From NCBI GenBank assembly GCA_016191715.1, contig JACPVN010000548.1, forward strand, positions 1 through 5,527: DNA of 5,527 nt. The letters are read 5' to 3'. Within the stretch, counting starts at the first letter, position 1; each line of letters starts with the position of its first letter. This DNA is from Ignavibacteriota bacterium. Its GTDB lineage: Bacteria; Bacteroidota; Ignavibacteria; UBA10030; SZUA-254. The notes under the pieces were generated by a model that did not search any database, had not been told where the DNA came from, and saw nothing but the letters and a program-made list of their open reading frames with translations. Of this stretch, positions 1 to 5,333 are shown in pieces. The position numbers were made by a program, and so were the translations under genes.

Positions 1-147
1 CCAAACAATACCGCACGAAGTATCGTACTGGGCAATTGTTTCATTTGCTATGAAAAGAGGGAAAACGAGAAAAAAGAAATGAATATTCTTCTTCGCTGAC
101 TTCATCAATGCGAAGAACCTGACTGCTTTCGATGTGTTGTTATTCAT
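1..147 (-). CDS. N-terminus of an exported protein (truncated by window edge)
   Basis: An open minus-strand frame runs from an ATG at 145-147 to the window edge, giving 49 residues with no stop. Residues 15-40 form a classic Sec signal peptide. It starts MKSAKKNIH (basic n-region), continues with the hydrophobic core FFFLVFPLFIA, and ends in a polar c-region, NETIAQ, with likely cleavage before YDTSCGIVW. The protein is therefore exported; its function cannot be read from nine mature residues. There are two possible starts. The ATG at 145-147 has a weak AGG four bases upstream and gives a long n-region. The ATG at 103-105 (Met15) gives a better-proportioned signal peptide but no Shine-Dalgarno, and it sits in the loop of an 8-bp hairpin. 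I list the longer form but consider Met15 at least as likely. The next gene upstream on this strand is the cytochrome, more than 500 bases away, so independent transcription is likely. Confidence 0.7.
   Translation of the reverse strand, partial: MNNNTSKAVRFFALMKSAKKNIHFFFLVFPLFIANETIAQYDTSCGIVW
89..117 (-). repeat. 8-bp inverted repeat around a candidate start codon
   Basis: TTCTTCGC (89-96) and GCGAAGAA (110-117) are perfect inverted arms separated by 13 bases. In the minus-strand transcript the ATG at 103-105, a possible start of the left-edge exported protein, lies inside the loop. The structure could influence initiation if that start is used. If the upstream ATG is used, it is simply coding sequence (FFAL...SAKK). 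It may also be chance. Confidence 0.4.
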
Positions 148-165
148 ACTACCTAACAAAATGTT

Positions 166-294
166 CTACATGATTACTGGGATACAACAGAACTTTAAAA
201 CATCTTCATCAACCCGGAGTGGTGCGTTGTTGCTCTCACCGACATCCCATTCTGCTGTGATGTCACAAACAGCAGATGTCTCTTCCATCGCCAT
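166..294 (-). CDS. Possible 42-residue acidic protein or pseudogene remnant
   Basis: A minus-strand ATG at 292-294 opens a 42-codon frame ending at TAG (166-168). It is preceded by AAGGA with a 5-base spacer, a reasonable Shine-Dalgarno. Eighteen of its codons begin with G, a bias typical of true coding frames. The product begins MAMEETSAVCDITAEW, is acidic, has three cysteines, and has no signal peptide or membrane segment. I do not recognise it. The stop lies 18 bases upstream of the exported-protein ATG, so the two could be cotranscribed. The neighbouring minus frame just upstream (about 297-347) also has a coding-like codon pattern (DGTVIADFVRSLLEGI) but no start and an in-frame TGA at 348-350. 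A frameshifted older gene is therefore an alternative. Such a short ORF may also be accidental. Confidence 0.27.
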   Translation of the reverse strand: MAMEETSAVCDITAEWDVGESNNAPLRVDEDVLKFCCIPVIM

Positions 295-388
295 TCGATT
301 CCTTCTAAGAGACTTCGTACAAAATCAGCAATTACAGTGCCATCACATCAAAGTACGCTTTGCTCAAATTCAGTAAAAATACGCGACA

Positions 389-398
389 GGGGGGGGGG
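389..398. repeat. Homopolymer tract of ten G
   Basis: Ten consecutive G on the plus strand (C on the minus strand) lie in otherwise AT-rich intergenic DNA. The tract is about 95 bases upstream of the small 42-codon frame and about 240 upstream of the exported-protein ATG. Tracts of this length are prone to slipped-strand length change and are known switches in phase-variable genes of other bacteria. No gene is clearly switched here, and the length may also suffer from sequencing error. Confidence 0.85.
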
Positions 399-460
399 TA
401 TTCTACGTTATTAAATTATCAGTTATGCAATAAATCTATCGTGTTCAATTTCAATAATGA

Positions 461-497
461 GAAAATAAACCCGCCCTACATTTCTGCAGAACGGGTT
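461..497 (-). terminator. Possible intrinsic terminator of the cytochrome gene
   Basis: In the minus-strand direction AACCCG (492-497) pairs with CGGGTT (468-473). An interior two-base mismatch and two more pairs (CT/AG) close a loop of about ten bases. The 3' arm runs straight into TTATTTTC. A GC-rich stem plus a T-rich tail is terminator-like. It lies about 165 bases past the cytochrome stop, which is far, and the stem is imperfect. Confidence 0.42.
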
Positions 498-526
498 CAT
501 GTAATACGTATCGGTGACGGTTCAGT

Positions 527-660
527 TACTTCGTCGTTGAACTTGTCCCGGAACTTGCCGTTACTTTCCTCGACTTGTACTCCGACTTCTTCTTGTACCC
601 CAACTTTTGCAACTCGTTACAAAAATCTGAAGTGCTGGTCACTTGTTACTTAATACTTAA
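527..660. repeat. Degenerate ACTT-rich repeat patch with an 18-base tandem pair
   Basis: ACTT recurs at 528, 541, 553, 563, 573, 585, 603, 641, 648 and 656, mostly 10-13 bases apart, often within AACTTG or GACTTG. Within it are two near-identical 15-mers with an 18-base period: CTTGTACTCCGACTT (574-588) and CTTGTACCCCAACTT (592-606), matching at 13 of 15 positions. The minus frame across it shows a repeated VGVQ but has no start codon after its preceding stop. It looks like a decayed tandem repeat beside the cytochrome stop; its function is unknown. Confidence 0.45.
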
Positions 661-663
661 ATA

Positions 664-3387
664 TTATTTCACATAAATCATTTTCTTCACTTCAGTGAAC
701 GAACCGGCTTCCATTTTGTACAGATAGATTCCGGTGCTTACCGATTTACCAATGTTATCTCTTCCATCCCAAACAATTGAATAGTATCCGGCATCTAAAT
801 GTTCATCAACTAATCGTGTAACTTCAACACCGAGTGTGTTGTACACAATGATCCGAACATTCGAGGATTGAGAAACCTGATACTTAATTGAAGTCGAAGG
901 ATTAAACGGATTCGGGAAGTTCTGCCCAAGAGCAAAGCCGTCCGGTATTCCGTTTTCATTGACATCAAGGACATTTACTTCGAGTTCCGCAGAGTAATCG
1001 CTGATGTTGCCGGAGAAATCGAACGAGGCAAGTTTGTAATAATACCGCTGTCCGTTCACAACATCATTGTCCTGATACATCGCCTCTGGCACTTCGCCAA
1101 TCGGTTCTCCGGGAATAAAGTTCGCTGTCGTTCCGCGATAGACTGCATAGTAATTGAAGTCCGCTTCTGCTGAAAGTTCCCATTGCAATTCCACTCCACC
1201 GCTTGCCATGCGAGCGCCTAACCCGGCAGGGACAAAGGGCATGAGATTATCAAGCGAGTAGCCGCTATCCGGTGGAGAAGCATAGACAACATACGGATTA
1301 AGTGACTGACCTGTCACATAGAATGTTGTCCATTTCATTCCATGGAAAATTGTCGAATCGAACAACGTTGGTACATCAACACTATATACCATTTGTTTTG
1401 CCGCAGGTACAGATTTTAGGAATGTCCAGACATCGCCGTTCAACAAATAACTTGAACCGACTTTTCCACTTTGGAACATTTCTTTGTAGGAATTGAATTT
1501 TCCAAAAGAAATTTTTGCCATCGGCTCTTTTCTCCAGACACCGTAGCTTGTCAGTTTGTCAATGCTGAAATCTTCCGCGGGGAATTTATTCCATCGGACA
1601 TTCACCATCTTCCCCTGATCATTCGGCACATCTTTGACAGCAACGATGGGCGCCGCTCCGGCTCCGAGCCGTAATTGCTCAATCGAAGTTAACAACAAGC
1701 CGGCTGCATAGAGATGATTATGAACACCGTAACTTCCATCATTCAGCACGAAGTAGTAATTGTATGACGCGGCTTTTTGGATGAGTTTCAATGTCGAATT
1801 GGTCGGAGGTAGCGGTTGTGTTGTGTCGCCTGTGGTATTGTGTGGCAACATTACACGCAACTGTTCCAATAATCCCTTCACTTTATTCTGACTCTGTTCG
1901 ACAAACTCCATCGAGACTTCACCGTGACATTCCTCGCATCCTTTTGGATTAAGAATTGTCGTGACACTGTCCAATGCGTACGCGACGTTGAATGAATGTC
2001 CGCCAAGTTTTCCTACAAGCGAATCGGCAGGCGATTCTGCCATGTGGCACGTTACACAGTTTTCCGGTAAGCCGGAGTGTGATGAGTTGGTATATCTGTA
2101 CCCCGGAAGTTGCCATCCACCCCACTTATCGTAGCCGGAGGTTGGCGTGCCGGTGTACGGCATTCCAAGAACACCTGCTACCATCGGACCCTGTGGTGAA
2201 TGATGCAACCCGCGCGAACTGATACGAGTCATGTGACAATCCGTGCATAGGTCTGCCATCGCTTTCCGCGTTTGATGAGGGAACTGATTGCTGTGCGGGT
2301 CATGACATGCAGAACACGTAATACCATGAGCATCAGCATACGGCGCGGCGGTCGGTTTCCCGCCGAATCGCTCATTCACGTATCCTTCCGCCGTATGACA
2401 TATTGCACACGAAGTACGATTCATATGTTCGATATCATTCGACTCTCCGACAGACCTTGCATGTGCTGTTCCTTCCCACTCATTATTTTTTGTGTGATGC
2501 GTTGGGGCATCGTGGCACAAGCCGCACACATCAGCAGAGAATGTTTTCACAATACTGTTGTTGCTGATATCACCGGCATGTCCACTTCCGGGACCGTGAC
2601 AACTTTCGCACTGTATATTGGAAACTTTTGCAACTTCAGGGTAGTTGACTTTCATCGAATCCCAATTTCCAGGTTGCAATATCGTCGGGAATATCCAGCC
2701 CAATGTCGTTGCACGGTCATCAAAACCTTCGTTGATGGCTGTGAGTGTTTTGTCATTTCCCGTCGTGTGGCATCCGATGCAATTATTTCCGTAGTGGTCG
2801 CTTGCAATGCCATCAATTCCCCGGCTGAAGATGGAAGCATGACCGGTATTTTTCCAGGGATTGTATTGGTCACCGAGCGCGCCCGAATGACACATCGAAC
2901 ATTCGGGTCCATTCGGCGGTTCATCTATAATTCTACCGACACCAACATAGTTCGCGGCGTTGAACCACATGGTAGTGGATGCGTTGCCGCTGTCGGTGAC
3001 AACATCGAGATTGATTTGATACGAGCCGAAAAGGTCACTCACAAAAAACGCTGTCAATCCGACCAAACTTGTGGCTGTATCTGTCGGAACGATGACAGCG
3101 GTAGAACCGGAAGGGGCATCGAGAATTGTCCACGTTGCCGTGGTAACAGGATAATATGATTTCGTTGAAGTTCCGATTATTGCTTGTGCTGCGAGATAGA
3201 CATGACTGCCGCGACCGAAGTTGGGCAATCCTGTCGTTGTTGATTTGTAAAGATTTGGATTTGCGTTCTTCATCTCGGTGGTAACACCGACGATTTTAAT
3301 TTTTGCTTTGATAGTTGCGGCTTGAACATTCATACCACAATTCAAAACTAAAAGAAGAACAAGAAAAACTAATAGAATTTGTTTCAT
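664..3387 (-). CDS. Secreted nine-haem c-type cytochrome with T9SS C-terminal sorting domain
   Basis: The product has 907 residues. Residues 1-23 form a Sec signal peptide, cleaved after VQA. Residues 28-150 look like a PKD/Ig-type beta domain. Nine CXXCH haem-attachment motifs follow, with first cysteines at 163, 203, 260, 288, 327, 358, 381, 444 and 484; nearby histidines (TGHAS, TAHA, LHHSPQG, SSHSG, GGHSF) could be distal ligands. Residues 495-575 form a helical tail with FVLNDGSYGVHNH, resembling the tail of NrfA/c552-like multihaem cytochromes. Two fibronectin-III-like modules follow (about 575-715, containing DVPNDQG and SGYSLDNL, and about 716-808). Residues 818-907 are a T9SS type A sorting domain (QNFPNPFNPST...STGIYLYKM). 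The start is fixed by AGGAG seven bases upstream. The expected role is electron transfer at the cell surface or outside; substrate and partners are not deducible. A catalytic multihaem reductase or oxidase is the alternative. Secretion and haem binding are well supported; the specific function is not. Confidence 0.93.
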   Translation of the reverse strand: MKQILLVFLVLLLVLNCGMNVQAATIKAKIKIVGVTTEMKNANPNLYKSTTTGLPNFGRGSHVYLAAQAIIGTSTKSYYPVTTATWTILDAPSGSTAVIVPTDTATSLVGLTAFFVSDLFGSYQINLDVVTDSGNASTTMWFNAANYVGVGRIIDEPPNGPECSMCHSGALGDQYNPWKNTGHASIFSRGIDGIASDHYGNNCIGCHTTGNDKTLTAINEGFDDRATTLGWIFPTILQPGNWDSMKVNYPEVAKVSNIQCESCHGPGSGHAGDISNNSIVKTFSADVCGLCHDAPTHHTKNNEWEGTAHARSVGESNDIEHMNRTSCAICHTAEGYVNERFGGKPTAAPYADAHGITCSACHDPHSNQFPHQTRKAMADLCTDCHMTRISSRGLHHSPQGPMVAGVLGMPYTGTPTSGYDKWGGWQLPGYRYTNSSHSGLPENCVTCHMAESPADSLVGKLGGHSFNVAYALDSVTTILNPKGCEECHGEVSMEFVEQSQNKVKGLLEQLRVMLPHNTTGDTTQPLPPTNSTLKLIQKAASYNYYFVLNDGSYGVHNHLYAAGLLLTSIEQLRLGAGAAPIVAVKDVPNDQGKMVNVRWNKFPAEDFSIDKLTSYGVWRKEPMAKISFGKFNSYKEMFQSGKVGSSYLLNGDVWTFLKSVPAAKQMVYSVDVPTLFDSTIFHGMKWTTFYVTGQSLNPYVVYASPPDSGYSLDNLMPFVPAGLGARMASGGVELQWELSAEADFNYYAVYRGTTANFIPGEPIGEVPEAMYQDNDVVNGQRYYYKLASFDFSGNISDYSAELEVNVLDVNENGIPDGFALGQNFPNPFNPSTSIKYQVSQSSNVRIIVYNTLGVEVTRLVDEHLDAGYYSIVWDGRDNIGKSVSTGIYLYKMEAGSFTEVKKMIYVK

Positions 3388-3394
3388 AAGATTT

Positions 3395-3399
3395 CTCCT
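3395..3399 (-). promoter_or_regulatory. Shine-Dalgarno of the cytochrome gene
   Basis: Minus-strand AGGAG lies seven bases before the ATG at 3385-3387. It is the only strong ribosome binding site among the long genes here and fixes the cytochrome start. Confidence 0.75.
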
Positions 3400-3462
3400 A
3401 AAGAAAATTGTTAATAAATATCATTCAAGGAGAACGGGAGGTTTGATAGGAACTACCTCAGT

Positions 3463-3468
3463 ATTATA
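3463..3468 (-). promoter_or_regulatory. Possible -10 element for the cytochrome gene
   Basis: A perfect minus-strand TATAAT lies 75 bases before the cytochrome ATG, implying a leader of roughly 65-70 bases. No -35 match lies at 16-18 bases (the nearest, TTGCCA at 3491-3496, is 22 bases away), and there is no TG extension. The call rests on the -10 alone. Confidence 0.25.
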
Positions 3469-3539
3469 AGGTTTATTTCAATAGAAAAAATGGCAATTCC
3501 TGTACCATGAGAAGGAAAAGCAAATCAGTATAATTCCAT

Positions 3540-3581
3540 AATAATTCAACCAAAAAAGAAGAGAATCCTCTCTGAATTATT
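3540..3581. repeat. Nested inverted repeats, possible weak terminator
   Basis: AATAATTCA (3540-3548) and TGAATTATT (3573-3581) are perfect 9-bp arms. Inside lies a second hairpin, AGAGA (3560-3564) with TCTCT (3569-3573) around a 4-base loop, which shares one base with the outer arm, so the two compete at the edge. On the minus strand the small hairpin is followed by TCTTTTTT, as in a weak intrinsic terminator. It could back up the pepD terminator. Confidence 0.35.
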
Positions 3582-3616
3582 TCAATCATGAGAAAGATTG
3601 GGTGAAGATGCACACT

Positions 3617-3667
3617 AAAAAATTAAGTGGAGTCCGCCTGCCGTAATTTCAGACAGGTGAACTCCAC
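3617..3667 (-). terminator. Intrinsic terminator of pepD
   Basis: GTGGAGT (3627-3633) and ACTCCAC (3661-3667) form seven perfect pairs. After one mismatch the stem continues with six more pairs including one G-U (3635-3640 with 3654-3659), closed by a loop of about 13 bases. In the minus direction the stem runs into TTAATTTTTT (complement of 3617-3626), so it terminates leftward transcription about 65 bases past the pepD stop. On the plus strand it is followed by A-rich rather than T-rich sequence. Confidence 0.75.
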
Positions 3668-3709
3668 GTGTAAAAAAATATTACTGCGCTACTTCCAGTT
3701 TCCCAAAGG

Positions 3710-3728
3710 TCCGAAGGACTCCTTCGGA
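3710..3728. repeat. 9-bp-arm palindrome abutting the pepD stop codon
   Basis: TCCGAAGGA (3710-3718) and TCCTTCGGA (3720-3728) are perfect inverted arms around one base, starting three bases past the pepD TGA. In RNA it would fold as a 7-bp stem with a 5-base loop and no T tract, so it is not itself a terminator. The shape is like a short REP-type element. Beyond it the pepD frame stays open for a few codons and ends at TAA (3681-3683). Confidence 0.7.
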
Positions 3729-3731
3729 GGA

Positions 3732-5186
3732 TCACTTCGCTGATTTCAAAATTCCAAGCAAGAACTTCCAGAATTTATCAACTGTATCAATGTGAAGTTT
3801 TTCGTCGGGTGAGTGAACTCCTTCAATCGTGGGACCGAACGATACCATATCCATTCCCGGAAACTTCTCGCCAATGATTCCACATTCAAGTCCTGCGTGA
3901 ATTGCTTTCACGTGCGGGTCTTTCTTGTAGAGTTGCTTATACGTTTTCTTTGCAAGATTCAGAATCGGCGATTTGAGATTGGGTTTCCATCCCGGATATC
4001 CATCAGAATTTTCTACCTTCGCTCCACCAAGTCTGAAGATTGTTGAAACAGTTTGCACTGCTTCAAGCAACTCCGACGCGACTGAACTTCGTTGACTTGT
4101 TGACATCACAATCGCTTTGTTCGTAGTTGTAATAACTGCAACATTTGTTGATGTTTCCACCAAGCCGGGAATATCCGCACTCATCTTCAGAACACCGTGA
4201 GGCAACGACATTATTGTCTGTGTAATTTTATTCTGGAATGATTTTGCAATTACCTTCCCTTTTCCTGCTTTTTGAACTTGAAGCGTTATTGCAAGGTCAG
4301 GTTCAACTGTTGCGAGTTCCGCTTTGATGGTTTCATTCATCTTGGCAACCGCCGTTTTTGCTTTGTCGAGATTTGCTTTGGGGACGAAAAGTTGAGCGAC
4401 ACATTCCCGTGGAATAGCATTGCGTTTATTTCCACCGTTTACAACAGAAAGCCGTGAGCCATGAGCGTTGAGTTCGATTAGAACACGATTCATGATTTTG
4501 ATTGCGTTGCCGCGGCCTTTGTCAATTTCCAAGCCGGAGTGACCACCTTTCAATCCTTTTACACTTACTTGAACTGCGACTGAATCGGCGGGTGAGTTTT
4601 CAAAATTCACATTCCATGTAGCGAGTGAATCTCTTCCGCCTGAACACCCGACATACAACGCACCTTCTTCTTCCGAATCAAGGTTTATCAGTGTATTGCT
4701 TTTGAGCAAATCGCCGCCGAGATTACTTGCGCCGGTGAGTCCTGTTTCTTCATCAATAGTGAAGAGAAGTTCGAGTGGACCATGTTCGAGAGATTTATCT
4801 TCCATGATTGCCAGCATCGTTGCAACGGCGATTCCATTATCAGCACCGAGCGTTGTCCCGTTTGCCATCAGCATGTTACCTTTACGAACGAGTTCAAGCG
4901 GGTCTTTCATGAAGTCGTGTTTCTTATCTGCATTCTTCTCGCAAACCATGTCGAGATGTCCTTGCAAACAAAGCGGCGCAACTTTCTCGCGCCCTTTCGA
5001 TGCAGGCTTTGAAACAACGACATTCATGAAACGGTCTTTCTTCGCTTCACAACCAAGTTTCTTCGCCGTATCGAGCATGTATTTAACAATTCGTTCTTCA
5101 TGCTTCGATGGGCGCGGCACTTGCGCAATCTCAGCAAAGTATTTCCAAACGAGTGATGGTTTTAGTCCTTTAATAGCTGTTGACAT
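3732..5186 (-). CDS. pepD: Aminoacyl-histidine dipeptidase (cytosol non-specific dipeptidase, peptidase M20C)
   Basis: The product has 484 residues, matching the family's usual length of about 485. It is a zinc-dependent cytosolic enzyme that hydrolyses Xaa-His (carnosine-type) and many other dipeptides, recycling amino acids. All key M20 residues are visible: His77 and Asp79 in QGHLDMV, bridging Asp116 in GADNG, catalytic Glu146 and zinc-ligand Glu147 in DEETG, Asp170 in NLDSEEEG, and His458 in EGVHSPDE. The GGHSG motif (214-218) begins the lid/dimerisation domain (about 207-390), and HAGLECG (430-436) is the conserved C-terminal substrate-site motif. There is no signal peptide. The ATG at 5184-5186 gives the expected N-terminus (LVWKYFAEIAQVPRPS); the upstream bases are A-rich without a Shine-Dalgarno. 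A terminator follows and 147 bases separate it from the gene upstream, so it is probably monocistronic. The end of the gene is marked by a palindrome right after the stop. Confidence 0.96.
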   Translation of the reverse strand: MSTAIKGLKPSLVWKYFAEIAQVPRPSKHEERIVKYMLDTAKKLGCEAKKDRFMNVVVSKPASKGREKVAPLCLQGHLDMVCEKNADKKHDFMKDPLELVRKGNMLMANGTTLGADNGIAVATMLAIMEDKSLEHGPLELLFTIDEETGLTGASNLGGDLLKSNTLINLDSEEEGALYVGCSGGRDSLATWNVNFENSPADSVAVQVSVKGLKGGHSGLEIDKGRGNAIKIMNRVLIELNAHGSRLSVVNGGNKRNAIPRECVAQLFVPKANLDKAKTAVAKMNETIKAELATVEPDLAITLQVQKAGKGKVIAKSFQNKITQTIMSLPHGVLKMSADIPGLVETSTNVAVITTTNKAIVMSTSQRSSVASELLEAVQTVSTIFRLGGAKVENSDGYPGWKPNLKSPILNLAKKTYKQLYKKDPHVKAIHAGLECGIIGEKFPGMDMVSFGPTIEGVHSPDEKLHIDTVDKFWKFLLGILKSAK

Positions 5187-5244
5187 AAATTTATCTTTGA
5201 TTTTTTGAATTTAGAATTTTGATTAAAATAGTTTCAACTCATAA

Positions 5245-5306
5245 ATTTCAGGCTTCAAGCACATAAAAAATCTTATGATAAAAATTTAACACGTGAAGCC
5301 TGAAAT
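5245..5306. repeat. Perfect 13-bp inverted repeat with a 36-base loop
   Basis: ATTTCAGGCTTCA (5245-5257) and TGAAGCCTGAAAT (5294-5306) are perfectly complementary. The AT-rich loop contains a smaller hairpin, CATAA (5262-5266) with TTATG (5273-5277). It lies between the upstream membrane-protein stop and the pepD start. It probably ends the upstream transcript, but the tail after the stem (TTATGAG on the minus strand) is a poor U tract. A regulatory RNA structure or a mobile-element footprint is also possible. Confidence 0.6.
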
Positions 5307-5333
5307 AACTTTGCATTTATTCTTTTGATTTTT

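Larger units (their letters stand above)
295..663. other. Intergenic region between the cytochrome and left-edge genes
   Basis: No convincing complete gene lies here. Reading in the minus direction from the cytochrome stop, it holds an ACTT/AAGT-rich degenerate repeat patch (about 527-660), a terminator-like hairpin (461-497), a run of ten G on the plus strand (389-398), and a short coding-like minus frame without a start (about 297-347). No tRNA or rRNA signature was seen. Confidence 0.6.
3388..3731. other. Intergenic region between pepD and the cytochrome gene
   Basis: No gene is apparent in either strand. In the minus direction it contains a palindrome abutting the pepD stop (3710-3728), a strong intrinsic terminator (3617-3667), a nested inverted repeat (3540-3581), a perfect TATAAT (3463-3468), and a cytochrome leader ending in a Shine-Dalgarno. 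It separates two transcription units. Confidence 0.7.

Noticed and set aside
1..44. A minus-strand ATG at 42-44 reading MKQLPSTILRAVLFG
   Set aside because: It overlaps the better frame from 147 (or 105), which has a complete signal peptide. This one has a stop two codons upstream and no ribosome binding site.
360..653. A 97-codon plus-strand frame spanning the G tract and repeat patch
   Set aside because: The start has no ribosome binding site. The product is a low-complexity Ser/Thr/Leu-rich shadow of the repeats, and it crosses a terminator-like hairpin belonging to the opposite strand.
2652..2924. A 90-codon minus-strand frame inside the cytochrome
   Set aside because: It is a different frame within the haem domain with no domain signature and no conserved features.
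2272..3159. A 295-codon open frame on the plus strand
   Set aside because: It lies wholly antisense to the haem region of the cytochrome, which has unmistakable CXXCH motifs. Its product is arginine- and cysteine-rich without a recognisable domain, as expected of a shadow frame.
3328..3387. The cytochrome as a lipoprotein (LNC at residues 15-17)
   Set aside because: Asn before the cysteine is a poor lipobox. A normal cleavage site follows at VQA (residues 21-23), and T9SS cargo normally uses Sec signal peptidase I.
3681..3734. Selenocysteine or programmed read-through at the pepD TGA
   Set aside because: A stem-loop does follow the TGA, but its loop is only about 11-15 bases away, closer than usual for a bacterial SECIS. 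PepD has no known C-terminal selenocysteine, and the protein is already full length.
5209..5237. TTGAAA (5232-5237) with CTAAAT 17 bases on as a pepD promoter
   Set aside because: The -10 match is poor (three of six) and the region is so AT-rich that such pairs occur by chance.
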